In this document: positions 9,930-21,516 of the stretch, piece by piece | Layout of the letters: the number at the start of each line of letters is the position of its first letter | Position numbering within the stretch: the first letter of the stretch is position 1 | Assembly (NCBI GenBank): GCA_016800925.1 | Contig: JABCPU010000006.1 | Coordinates: 1 to 64,000 of the forward strand | Direction of reading: 5' to 3' | Length of the DNA: 64,000 nucleotides | Origin: Suillus spraguei | Lineage: Eukaryota; Basidiomycota; Agaricomycetes; Boletales; Suillaceae | Program-made: the position numbers and the translations under genes | Notes under the pieces: generated by a model | What the model was told of the DNA's origin: nothing | Database searches by the model: none | Seen by the model: only the letters and a program-made list of their open reading frames with translations

Positions 9930-10460
9930 ATGGGCCAGTGGACCATGGGCCGAGGTTATGTATATCCTCGATGTTGACGGATGGGCGGGGGGAATATTAT
10001 TTCCGATGGAGACGGGTGGGCCGGGAGACTTGTATTTTCGGGAGAGACAGGTGGGCCGAGGGAAACATGATTTCTGATGTTGACGGATGGGCCAGGGGGA
10101 TATCATCCCCGACAGAGATGGGTGGGCCCATCTGGGTAGTATGTAGAGTAGGATATTATAGACAGCTGGGCTGAAGAGAGATGCAAGGCAAATATTATTG
10201 CATAGACAGGTGGGCCGAGGTAAGAGAATATTACATATACAGGTGGGCCAAGGTGAGAGAATATTACATATACGGGTGGGCCGAGGTGAGAGAATATTAC
10301 ATATATGGGTGGGCTGACGTGGGGTGTATTACATAGACGGGTGGGCTGAGGGTGCAGTAAAATATTTATTGCATAGACGGGTGGGCCGATGTGGGGGAAT
10401 TTTACATAGACGGGTGGGCCAAGGTAAAATATATTACATATATGGGTGGGCCTAGATATG
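9930..10460 (+). repeat. Subterminal minisatellite, left end (GTGGGCCGAGG array)
   Basis: About 13 units of roughly 30-45 bp contain GACGGGTGGGCCGAGG followed by an AT-rich ATATTACATA spacer. The same family appears in opposite orientation at 23596-24015. Arrays of this kind are candidate transposase-binding sites. Confidence 0.85.
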
Positions 10461-10617
10461 TATCATAAAGACGTACAGCTGATGTAGCCACCAGAGAATC
10501 AAACACATAGGATACATGCACCCTATGAGTGCATATACCTACCATCGACCACCAAAATCTAAACCCTGAAGCATGAAAACCTGAATTCATCATGTCTGAC
10601 ATTCATTGATAATTGAG

Positions 10618-12330
10618 GTGCCGGGTGCCGGGTGCCGGGTGCCAAGTCCCGAATCCAGGAACTCGAAACTGGAGATTCAAACTAGAGATTTCCTGAATTC
10701 TGGATACCCGGACACCCGAAACACAACACACAAGGTGAAAGATTTAAAGTCCATGTGTGGAGTCATCTAGTGCTGAGTGCCGGGTGCGGGTGCAGAGTAC
10801 TGAAACTAGAAACTAGAAACTAGAAACTCGAGATTCGAGACAAAACAGACATCTACCAAAAATGTGTGGATCAAAGTTTTGTTGTTGCCTGACATGTGTC
10901 TGAGTCCCGAGGACCGAACCCCAAAATTGTAGACTACCGGATTTCGGGATTCGGGGTTCGGCACTTGATATTTGAGATTTGAGATGAAAAAGATATCTAC
11001 CAAAAATGTGTGGATCAAAGTCATTTTATTGCCTAACATTGTTTTCGGTCTCAAGTGCAAAAGCCCGAGTACCGAACCGCAAACCCCTAAATAGTAGACT
11101 ACCAGATTTCGGAGTTCGGAGTTCGGCACTTAGAATGTGTGGATCAATAGGTGTCTATTGCCTCACATTGTTCTGAGTCCCGAGTCGCGAGTGCTGGGTG
11201 CCGGGGTTCAGGGTTCAGCACTGACAATATGTTGCTCAAGATCTTTCACATTATGAGTACCAAGTCCCAAGTCCTGAGTGCCGGGTGCCGGAGTTCGGGG
11301 TTCAGCACATAAAATATGTGGATTGAGGTCTTTCACATTGTTTTGACTGCCGAACCCCGAGCTCCGGTACTCGGGGTTCGGCACTCAACAAGTGTAAATC
11401 AATATCATGGTATTGCCTCACATTGTGCTAACTCCTGGGTGCCGGAGCTTGGGGTTCAGCACTCAACATGTGTAAATCAATATCATGGTATTGCCTCACA
11501 TTGTGCTAACTGCCGGGTGCCGGAGCTCGGGGTTCAGCACTCAACATGTGTAAATCAATATCTTTGTATTGCCTCACATGGTAACCCGGCACTCGGTGAT
11601 CATTATTCGGGACTCAACTTTGTATTGCCTCACATGGTTCTAACTCACGGGTGGCGGGTTCGGGGTTCGGGGTTCGGTGTTAAAATATGTGGATCAATAT
11701 CTGTCTCATTGTTATGAGTACCAAGTCCCGAGTGCCAGGTGCCGGAGTTCGGGGTTCAGCATTCAACATGTGTACATCAATATCTTTGTATTGACTCACA
11801 TTGTTCTCACTCCCGGGTGCTGGGGTTCGGGGTTGGGTGGTTAAATATGTGGATCAATATCTTTCACATGGTTATGAGTCCCGAGTCCAGATTCCCAACT
11901 GCCAAGTGCCGGATTTCGGGGTTCGGCACTCCACACGTGTAAATCAATATCTTTATATTGCCTCACATATTTCTAACTCCCGGGTGCCGGGGTTCAGGGT
12001 TCGGTGATAGAATATGTGCATTGACATCTTTCACATTGTTATAAGTTCCAAGGCCCGAGTCCCGAGTGCCGGGTGCCAGAGTTCGGGGTTTGGCACTCAA
12101 CATGTGTCAATCAATATCTTTGTATTGCCTCACATTGTTCTAACTCCCGGGTGCCGGAGTTCGGGGTTCAGCACATCAAATATGTGGATCAATATCTGTC
12201 ACATGGTGATGAGTCCCAACTCCAGGGTCCTTGGGTTCGGGGTTCGGCACTTAAGATATATGGAATGATATGTTTCACAATGTGACCCGGCACCCGGCAC
12301 AAGGTAACTCAACAGATATGTTTCAAATTC
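10618..12330 (+). repeat. Inner satellite array, left (GTGCCGGG / GTTCGGGGTTCGG)
   Basis: About 17 units of roughly 80-110 bp. Each has a GC-rich half (CCGAGTGCCGGGTGCCGG, GTTCGGGGTTCGGCAC) and an AT-rich half (AACATGTGTAAATCAATATC, TTGCCTCACATTG). The same family recurs at 20283-21375 in the same orientation. No coding capacity is evident. Confidence 0.85.
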
Positions 12331-12469
12331 TTTAAATTGCGTGTTGTGTTTCAGGTAGCTGGATATCCATTGTGAATCTCCAGTATCCAGTTCCAGATTT
12401 CCGGACTTGGCATCCAGCACTGACATTCATTCAAACATTGTATATACATCTATGAACATACACTTATGT

Positions 12470-14036
12470 AGCCATTTCACCCTCATCAGCAGAGGGTTCA
12501 ACCTTCACCTCAACATCCATATCATCAGAATCATATTCTGGGACAAGGTTTCCTGGATCATCTGGGTCCACAATTTTGCCGGATGTTTGTGGACCCTCAG
12601 GCTGAATCTGGCTGAGCTCAAATATGAGACCCTCAATGATAGATGCAGGCTGGACTTTCGGAGACGGAGGCTCCATCCCTGCCATATCCAAGTCAATGAG
12701 GGGAGCAAGTGCAGATGGGAGGGGTGAGATGGACAGGGGGACGGATTGATCAAGCAAAAAGGTTGCATTGACAGGAGAGTCGGGAAGTGGAAATGAAGGG
12801 TGCCGTCCATGACTTTGCGACAAAGGCCCTCATGGAGGCATTGCAGGGTATCAATCTTACCATCCTGCTCCGCCACATGAGCCTCAAGAAGAGCAATTTG
12901 AGCGGCACCATCCTGAATAGCAATTGCCATGGAATGGAGATCTGGAATGGGCACATCGAGTGCTGGACGAGGCACTGCGGCGCTTGAAGACGGAATAGCT
13001 AAGTGAAAGATAAGGTCAGATGGTCATAGACAATTGGGGTGACTCACAAGCTGGTGCAGGTGCAGGTGTCTTGGGGGCAGTGATTGTCTTGCTGCGCCCA
13101 CGGGACTGTGCCTTGGGTGTGGTCACAGCAGGGACAGCCGGAGTGCCGGAGGGGCCACAAGATTGACTGCGAGTTCGGGCTTTGGACTGCGAGGTAGCCG
13201 GTGCATTGGAGGGAGCTCTGGAAGGTGTCCTGGAGCGAGCCTGCCAGGTGGTAGACTTCCCTTGAATACATTTGGGCGGGATCCCATGGATGCTGGGACA
13301 CATTTGATCTTCTTGGTGGCACAGCGGACGCACGACAAACACAGGGCACGGGTCCTCCTGTCCAACCGAGTAGCGCAGGGCCACTTCTCCTGGGTGCAAT
13401 AATGGCAGGGGTTGTTCTGTGGGTTCCATTAGTTGATGGACTCATTGGAATTCATTAGAGTACTCACTGGGCCGGGAATGAGAATATCACCTGTATCCAT
13501 GACTGCAGGTTCCTCAGCCAGAGTGCTGGACGTTGCCTGGGGAGTCTCAACGACCTCCGGACGACTGCCGGAGGTGGCCTGACAATGGGTATGTACAGGC
13601 GGGAGGTCCGGACAAAGAATGATGACTCACCATCACCTTGGGTGGACTGCCGGCAATGAGCTGATGATATATAAGCATTTTTCCAAGTGCCGGACAACTA
13701 AATATTACTTACTGAAGCAGGACCAAACAATTGCTTCTTTGGGGAACGTGGTGAATGAGGGGAATGAGGCGTCCCTACACCAATTGTGGAAGGCCGGGGA
13801 ACGTTGAGCACCAGCACTCCACTCGAAATAGGCTACAGAAAATTGAGAGAATGAAAACAATGAGCTGGACGACATACCTGAACAATTGTGTCTTCATCAT
13901 CTTCCGACTCCACAAGCACCTTCTGCTTCACATGGCGAGTTGCCTTGACCTGCTTGCGACCCTTCTTGGCCGACTTCGGAGGTGAGGAAGAGTGTCCAGA
14001 CATCATGGGGGACTTCCTCTTCCTGCTCCCTTCCAC
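12470..14036 (-). pseudogene. KDZ-element accessory gene 1: Cys-cluster plus coiled-coil protein
   Basis: On the minus strand it starts MEGSRKRKSPMMSGH (14036) with a Lys/Ser-rich, nuclear-type N-terminus. After two or three short introns comes a Pro/Ser segment, then a cysteine cluster (NPCHYCTQEKWPC, LCLSCVRCATKKIKC) that looks metal-binding. The rest is an Arg/Ser/Pro linker, a predicted coiled coil near 12950-12850 (AAQIALLEAHVAEQDGKIDT) and an acidic C-terminus (EYDSDDMDVEVKVE) ending at about 12470. Frame changes near 13260 and 12790 suggest decay, unless missed introns explain them. Proteins of this composition are frequent near agaricomycete transposons. I do not recognise a specific function; DNA binding is inferred from the cluster and basic N-terminus. 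Confidence 0.55.
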
Positions 14037-14735
14037 CTCCGGCTCTGGGTCAGCAACAACGCCTTACCTTTTCCTTTGTCCCGGAGCTTGGAGGTGGCGT
14101 GGGTGACTCGGTGATCAGGTTTCGTAATATTTGGATATTCATTCACATACTTACATCATGTGAACCACTGAATTTTTCATATATAACAATGACATTTCCA
14201 ATTTATTTTAGATGATGCACAAACCCTAATGTCTAATACCAACTACCAATGATTGATACCCAGGTGCCGGACCTCAGTGATTGGGAGTTGTCTGGAACTC
14301 GGTGATCAGGATTTGTCCGGAACTTGGTGCTTGGGATTTAACCTTTTGGATGTGGGACACTGTGTTTTGAGAAGTGTGACAAATGATGAAAATGTGGTAC
14401 ACATGGGGGCAGTTTGGTATATGTACATTATTTCCTTCCCCTTGCCCTGGTTACTCGAAGTGTACTCTCTACCGGCTTTTGAGACTTACTCTGGGTGGTC
14501 CTTGCAGATGGTTCAATGACAGCTTTCTTGCTCTGTATACTCCTTGGTTCCAGCAATGTGTTCCTCTCTTCCACTTCCTCAGTCAACCGGCCAGGAGGTC
14601 ACCCATCCGTGATGTCAAAAGTGCACCTGCCTTGGCCGGCCTGGCCGGGCGAGGCTCCGGCATTGAACATGGAACTTCTGTCTCCTTGGGTGCTGAAGAT
14701 GGATGTGCTATTTGTCTGGGTTTCTTCAGTGGGGA

Positions 14736-16287
14736 TCAACCATCAGCTGAGTCATCATCAATGTCATCCTCCTTGTCATGAGTTTCACTGTCGGTATCAC
14801 TCTCGGCTTCAGTTGATGGATCCCGGGGCCTTCGGAGAGTTCCACTCTTCTGCATTCTCACTTTACGAGTCAGATGAGATGGCGACTTGCCGATACCACA
14901 GATGGTACCATGTCCCCATCTTTGTTCTTCCATGCTTTGAACAGGAATGTTGAATCTTTTCCTGTTTCCTGCTGAGCATATTAGAAATTGAGCAAGGCCG
15001 TTGTGTCCCAGTTTTGCAACTTCGAAGGCTCCTTCAGGTCAATATCTGCCAGAAGATACTTCCTTGCCACAAAGTCATCCTGACTTTGTACAAGGGCACT
15101 CCATGGCATGACAGCCTTGTCATTCCCGGAACATATTCCTGTGTCCACGCATTCAGCAACATCTCAGATGTTGCCACGAAAGACTCACTGTAGTGCGATG
15201 TAAGAAATGCCCTGACTATGGCTTTCTTCTCCTCAAGTCTTGTTTCCGTGATGTCTGGAAGCAACGGCATCCCATCCCCATCTGTGTTGAGTTCAAAAGC
15301 TGGTTTTCTGACTCTTTTGCGACCTCCCTTGACCTGTCGTCCTCCGTCCTGTGCCCCGGCACCTATCATTGTGATGATCAACAAATTCATTCTTGCATCC
15401 AAAGTTCAAACACTCACCGAACTGTTCCTGGGCATACTCCTGCCATACTGGCTCAATGTCCTCCCAGTCCTTTGTCTTCATGAAGCTGTCCCCATCTCCT
15501 AATGCCTCATTATCATCATGCCTGCACACATATATTGAGATCCAAGATCGGTGATGACGGACACAATTGACTTACATCCCAAACAGAACCTCTCCCTGTT
15601 CATTCTTCCATGCTGACAACACAAAAACTCTCATCCCGCATTGCCTCCACATCTCTTTCAAAAAGTGCTCCGTATATGCCGGTCCCTTCTTACGAGCAAC
15701 TTCTGCTTGTATCTCCAGAGGAGGAAAGCTGTTTGACCATTCTTCCACTGTTTCTTTTGCCTTCTCCAACTCGTCATCGTCCAATTCAGCCATGACTCTC
15801 TTCACAGCCCCCTGATAATGTTTGAACATACCAGGATCTCCCGGCTTTGCCCCGGACTCGTCCTCAATCCTCTTTAGCACCTCTTTGCGCTTCTGCTGGT
15901 AGACCACCATCCTAGGCGTCCATTTCCTCCCATACTTTATCATGTCCTTCCTTTCCTTCCTTTTCTTGTTGTTTAACAACCAAGTCTTATACATCTGAGA
16001 GTTGATGGAAGAATAAGATGTTAAAATTGTAGTTTTTCAACACAACAAAGACGCATCACCTGCTTCCTCTTTTTCCATTGTCCTTGGTCGACCTTAGGAG
16101 CAAACAACCTGGCTGCCCTGGCAATTGCAGTGAAAACCCCTCGCTTCTCACCCCTTTTGGCCACAGTCCACTCAGGAAGGTAGTTCTTCAACTCCAAAAT
16201 TTCGTTTTCCATGAGCTTCTGTGTCTGTGGTTGACGTGCCCTATTTCTGCTGGAAGTCGAGTGAGTGGAATGACCCATCCTTGCCAT
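14736..16287 (-). pseudogene. KDZ-element accessory gene 2: agaricomycete-specific protein of unknown function
   Basis: It starts MARMGHSTHSTSSRN at 16287. Exon 1 (to about 16060) has YLPEWTVAKRGEKRGVF; exon 2 (15994-15572) has KTWLLNNKKRKERKDMIKYG, KWTPRMVVYQQKR and HFLKEMWRQCGMRVFVLSAW. Further exons follow across GT-AG introns near 15571-15518 and 15420-15366. The last part has DLKEPSKLQNWDTTALLNF, then an in-frame TAA, then YAQQETGKDSTFLFKAW and an acidic tail (DKEDDIDDDSADG). I know this architecture only as a multicopy hypothetical protein of agaricomycetes, often next to KDZ genes. The Arg/Lys- and Trp-rich core could bind nucleic acid, but that is inference. The in-frame stop and a frame change near 15130 indicate a dead copy. 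Confidence 0.5.
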
Positions 16288-16494
16288 GGTGAATCAAATT
16301 GTAGAATGGGCTGAGGATAAGCAAGGTGGAAGTATGAACGAATTGTCAGAAGTTGATCTTTGACAAAAGCCTAACAGTAGCTTAATTGAGCTATATTGGT
16401 CCCGAAGCCATAAATGGACATAAATTTGTAATGAGTCGGCAGGACAGTATGACACCACAATGTAATAAAAATTCATTCCACCTGAGCAGATGCT

Positions 16495-19400
16495 TTGCTT
16501 GCAAAATTAGCATTAGAAAATAAGATGAAGATAGGTAGATGCACCCCATTGCAAAAATCCCACAGGGTAGAAGCAAGGGGCAGCAAAGGTAGAAAGATTT
16601 GGGTCAAGGTCCCACTTGCAAGCAAGAGACGACGAGCCTACAGGTCCATGCCTCACTCTCCCCCAGAATCACCAACACTTCAGCCTGTTCAGGCACCACC
16701 TCCTTGGGATGACTTTCCTGACAATACTTACGAGCAACACCAAGGCTCATTTGAGCCATTGCAACTCCCAAAAACCATGGCAAGTTCATGTTAAATGTTG
16801 GAGTGTCATTCAAACTATAGCTAAATATAAAAAATGCAGAGTCAAAATGACTACCTCAGGCAATGGCTGCCAAGGCAGGAATCATATCTGCATCACCTCC
16901 TGGATCGAGAAGCTCCACCAGAAGACAGGAGATGCATCATCTGCCACCAGGATGGGGTCTACAAATGTCAAGATTGTCTTGGCGAGCCTCTCTATTGCAC
17001 AGGCTGTTGCAGGAGTCAACATCGTTGCAATCCTTTCCACTGGATCAGTCAATGGAATGGTCAATTCTTCGAGCAGAGTTGTCTCGCTCATGTCGGACTC
17101 ACCATACACCTTGGGCATGATGGCAAGCAATGTCCTGTGCTCACAGATAGGTGGGATTTGTTCGAAGGAGATGAACCTGAAGACCAGCTTGAGCCCGAAG
17201 ATCTTCCGTCTGTGTCGGGACCTGAGTTCCAGCCGAAGGAAAACACCATGGCCATCGTTGACAAGTCCGGAGTTCACCGCCTCGAGGTTCAATGCTGTGA
17301 TTGTCCAAATGCCATGAGTCCGGACATTCAAATGTTTTGGCATGGATTTTTCCCTGCATCGTTTAACAGGCCGAAGACTGTGTTTACCTTCGGAGTGCTG
17401 GATGATTTTCTATTGGACAACCTTGAATGCGGCACCTCCACAATGAACTATTACAGTAAGCTCCGGCGAATGACCTCGAGCATGTTTCCACACCTTGTTC
17501 CGGTAATGTTATTTGTGCTTCATCTAAAGGACATTATGTTGACACAGGCCGTGGCAAGGATCGATACAGAGAGCTCATGAGAGTCGCTCGACAGTGGAGG
17601 CAGTTGAAGACCATGAAATGGCATGGCTATGGCCATCGTTCTGACATCCTGAACACAGGAGATCTTGCATTATTTTGCCTGGCATGTCCTCAGCCTGGGA
17701 TTAATGTATCTTTGTCAGGGGATGAATCACTTGATGAGTGAGTCATGTTCAATACGAAGTGAACTCAGCAATGATAAGAACTCCAAGCTGGAAATACACC
17801 CGGTGATTTGTGATGGACGGAAATTTCAAAGCTGAACACCTGCATCCCATTAATCCCCTTGATGAAGTTTGGCTTTCAGATGGGCTTGGATTCATGGTTG
17901 GAAAGGACAGGTATAACATGCATCTTGCGGAGGCTGCTGACACAGTGGAAAAATCGAGCTGCAACAATCACCGGGCGGTCAATCAAGCAAATGCGGCGCG
18001 GCACAAGCTCGAGTCCACAGGAATCGGGGGAGTTGCCTGCGCCCGGCATGGGTGCTTTTTCCCTCACTCAATGGTTGATTTTCAGAAAGGGGAAAGGCAA
18101 GCCAAACATGCCAATCGACATTCACTAGTTGACCATGCATCATTTGCAGACAAATGAACATGGACTACACCATTTGTGAGGCTGCCCAGCACAACGGTGG
18201 ATCGAAGCCGATACCTTGACATGGTACCGGAACTGACCATCATTCCTGGAATCAGGTTGTGGCATGTGCATGGACATCAGGACAGTTGCTATGTCCAATA
18301 TGCTTCAAATTTTATTGAAGGCATTGGCCGGATTGATGGAGAGATCATGGAGACCCTATGGGCGCGTCTCAACCTGATTTCCCCTGCCGCTCGGGGAATG
18401 TCATCCTGCACCAAAAGGAATGTCTTGATTATCAGATGAACGATTCCAATTTCTGCAAGATGATCCACATGAAAAGGACTCTTTGCCGGAAATACAAGCT
18501 GGCAAAGAATGGCATCGCCGAAAGTGGCAAGGCTTTCGACAGACTTGATGAAGCTGCACCCAGCAATTTAAAGACACAATGGTTAGCCAGCGAGATGGTC
18601 GCTCAGTCCAAGAGAATTAGGGATCCTGTGGCGATGGATTTATATGAAATCAATATCAAGAAGGGTAAGTTAACATTCTTTGTCTCCGTGGAGCTCCACA
18701 TTCATTTTTCACTTAGCACCAAGCAAAAAGGAGATCGAGCTTAGACTACTAGAAGTGGGTAATGCCCGTCATGCAGCACCCTCTCGCAGATCTGTGGCAA
18801 CATGGATATCCATTGGGTTGGCAATTGAAGAGGCTCAAATTGCATTGCTCATTGAGGTCCACAGAATTGGAAGACGATCGATGGAGACACAGAGATTAGA
18901 TATCGCCTGGCAACGCGATCGTATCCAAGGCCAGATAGATGAATTCACTTGGTCTGCTCTTATGCATCTGGGAGAGGGATTTGATGCAGATGACGATCCT
19001 GACGACTTGAACATAGATATTCTTGATGATATCGATGATGACCCGGCAGATTGCACCGAGACATCTGATGCATGGACAAACTCACCTGAGCTCACCATAA
19101 TTCCATTGCCATCAAACCTCGGGGTTGAACATTGCAGACGCTGTATGGCAGAGGATCTGATTCCATTGGAGATGTCGCTTCGTGAAGGGCAGGCCAATGA
19201 TAATGATGCCCTGCACAATCTCCGCATTCACTTGTGCAACAAGGCTATCCTGTTCCAAACAACAGTTAGGCAAGCCAAATCTCAAGCCCTAAAAACTCGA
19301 GCGTGGTCCCAGGTGACATCAGTGCAGCAGGCAGTATCCCTACATGCCAGTATATATACAAAAACCAGGAAGCAAATGATACAACTTGAGCTGGGGCCAG

Positions 19401-19890
19401 ACCAGCTTCAGAAATACAAACCCCTGCTTCGCGAGCAGCTCAAAATCAGCACTGCCATCGGCGATCCAAACGCCCGAGGTCAGTGAAATGAGTCCCTCGC
19501 TTGGTTCTGGTCAGTGGAAGTCGATATGGAGAGTCCAGAAAATTCATGGAATGAGGAATGTGAGTTCGGGAATGCTTGATATATCCCGTGGTGAGCTGAC
19601 AGGACCCATCCCAAGTTTACCGAGTTCATTGGCTTCGGGCAAAGGCACTACGGGATCGATGGATGGAAGAAATATCATTGGTGCAATCAGAGATGGATTG
19701 GACGTGCAACTTTTTCTTGTGGAAGGCAACCCAATGGGGTGCCCGGATGCAGGAATCATTGTTGAAACAACTTCCGGGTCATGCATGCTATGCCGGAAGG
19801 CAGTCTCAAATGTATTCCTTACTAGCTCAGGATGCACAGGCAGCATTTCAAGACCTGCAGCCCGCGTTGATCGATGGTGCACATGAATGA
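16495..19890 (+). pseudogene. KDZ (Kyakuja-Dileera-Zisupton) transposase with CxC2 cysteine cluster, inactivated
   Basis: The N-terminal exon (16495 to about 16785) has a basic KRRRAYRSMPHSPP segment. After an intron, SQNDYLRQWLPRQESYL leads into the CxC2-like cluster (CIICHQDGVYKCQDC, YCTGCCRSQHRC, NPFHWISQWNGQFF), then KTVFTFGVLDDFLLDNLEC, RYRELMRVARQWRQLK, FCLACPQPGIN, VMDGNFKAEHLHP, TGIGGVACARHGCFFPHSMV, LWHVHGHQD and RIDGEIMETLW. The C-terminus has SALKTRAWSQV-like, DPNARGQ and EMDWTCNFFLWKATQW blocks. These are the landmarks of KDZ transposases (RNase H-fold DDE enzymes). Lesions: TGA at 17804-17806 just before the DGNF motif; a deletion and frame change at about 18176, where the conserved YDxxCQ region should be; a frameshift near 18400; TGA at 19484-19486; further stops near 19580-19600. 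One intron (18097-18149) uses a GC donor. Confidence 0.85.
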
Positions 19891-20282
19891 ATTTGTTTTG
19901 CTGATGAAACGCATATTTGACACCCAAACATTGAGTCCCGGGAATTGTCCGGGTCAGCCCATGTCGGAGTTTGAATTTCTAATCCATCCATCAGTGACTC
20001 ATATCATCAGCTCTTCACCATCTGTCAGTGTCATTCCCAGCGTCACACTCTTGCATTAGCCATGCCTGAAACTCCTGCATCCACATCTGGCACTCCAAAT
20101 ACTGGATATCACTAGCAACCCATGAAGCTGAACCTTCAAGATATTTCTTGTACTTTGAATATGGCTGCATCGCGCATCCGCGCATGTATCTCTCGATATC
20201 AGATGGAGACTGCTAACAACCCTCCCTCTTCTGCCCGGATCATGTACTTTAAAGCCAGGCTGCAATGGGAGATCAATGTAAG

Positions 20283-21375
20283 TGACTTAGGTACCGAACC
20301 CCAAACCCCAAAATTGTGGACTACCGGATTTCATGGTTTGGGGTTCAGCACTCAAGGTTCGAGACGAAATAGATATCTGTGCGACGGTGCGGGGCTCGGC
20401 ACTCAACATGTGTGGATCAATAACTTTTACATTATTCTGAGTGCCGAGTGCCGAGTTCCGGGTTCCGGGGCTCGGCAGTGGCGTTCGGCACTTAACATGT
20501 GTGCATCAATATTATTCACAATGTTGTGAGTCCCGAGTTCCGGCTGTCGGGGTTCGCGGTTGGGCACTCAACATATGTGGATCAATAACTTTCACATTAT
20601 TCTGAGTGCCGAGTGCCGATTTCCGGGTGCCGGGGCTCAGCAGTTGGTGTTCAGCACTTAACATGTGTGCATCTATATCATTCACAATGTTGTGTGTCCG
20701 AGTCCCGAGTTCCGGCTGCCGGGGTTTGGGGTTCGGCACTTTACATGTGGGAATCAGTATCTTTCACATTGTTCTAAGTCCCGAGTCCCGACTGCCGGTT
20801 GCCGGGGTTCAGGGTTTGGCCCTCAACATATGTGGCTCACTAAATTTCACATGATTCTGAGTGCCAAGTGCCGAGTTCCGGGTTCCGGGGTTTGGCATTC
20901 AACGTTCGGCACTTTACATGTGGGAATCAATATCTTTCACATTGTTCTGAGTCCCAAGTCCTGACTGCTGGCTGCCGGGGTTCGGAGTTTGGCCCTCAAC
21001 ATGTGTGGATCAATGACTTGCACATTATTCTGAGTCCTGAGTCCCGAGTGCTGGCTGCCGGGGTTCGGAGTTCGTCATTTATGATATGCAAATTCACATC
21101 TTTCACATTGTTCTAAGTCCTGAGTCCCAAGTTCCGGCTGCCGGAGTTCGGGGTTCGGCACTCACTATATGTGAATTCATATCTTTCACATTGTTATCAG
21201 TCCCAAGTCCTGAGTGCCGGCTGCCAGGGTTCGGTGTTTGGCAGTCAAAATGTGTGGATCAAAGTCTGTTGCCTCCCATTGTGCTGCCTCACACTTTGCT
21301 GAGTCCCGAGTGTCAAGCCTGAATTCAGACTATCGATCATTGAGTCCCGAATTTCGAGTATCGAGTCCCAAGTCC
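20283..21375 (+). repeat. Inner satellite array, right (GTTCGGGG family)
   Basis: About ten units of 85-130 bp are built like those at 10618-12330 (GCCGGGGTTCGG, CACTCAACATGTGTGGATCA, TTTCACATTGTTCTGAGT), in direct orientation. They separate the transposase gene from the oxygenase gene. Confidence 0.8.
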
Positions 21376-21516
21376 CAAGATACACAGAGTTAGGGACTCA
21401 ATTCATGGAACTCGACTTCCAACTTGAGTTCCAGAACTGTTGATGCTCTAATTGGTACATGGTATTCGTGTGTTGCTACTAACATGGGTAACAACTCTTT
21501 CAACTTCTTTGATCTT

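Noticed and set aside
10402..12430. Open frames across the satellite arrays (10402-12430 and 20122-21322)
   Set aside because: They are repeats of the satellite unit read in several frames on both strands, with no codon bias or domain.
13016..13445. Alternative long frames in accessory gene 1
   Set aside because: The Cys cluster is in only one frame in this stretch; the alternatives are GC-driven open frames on the same DNA.
16604..17359. Overlapping frames opposite or shifted to the transposase exons
   Set aside because: They are shadows. Only the frame with the CxC2 cysteine cluster and DGNF/HGCF blocks shows family motifs.
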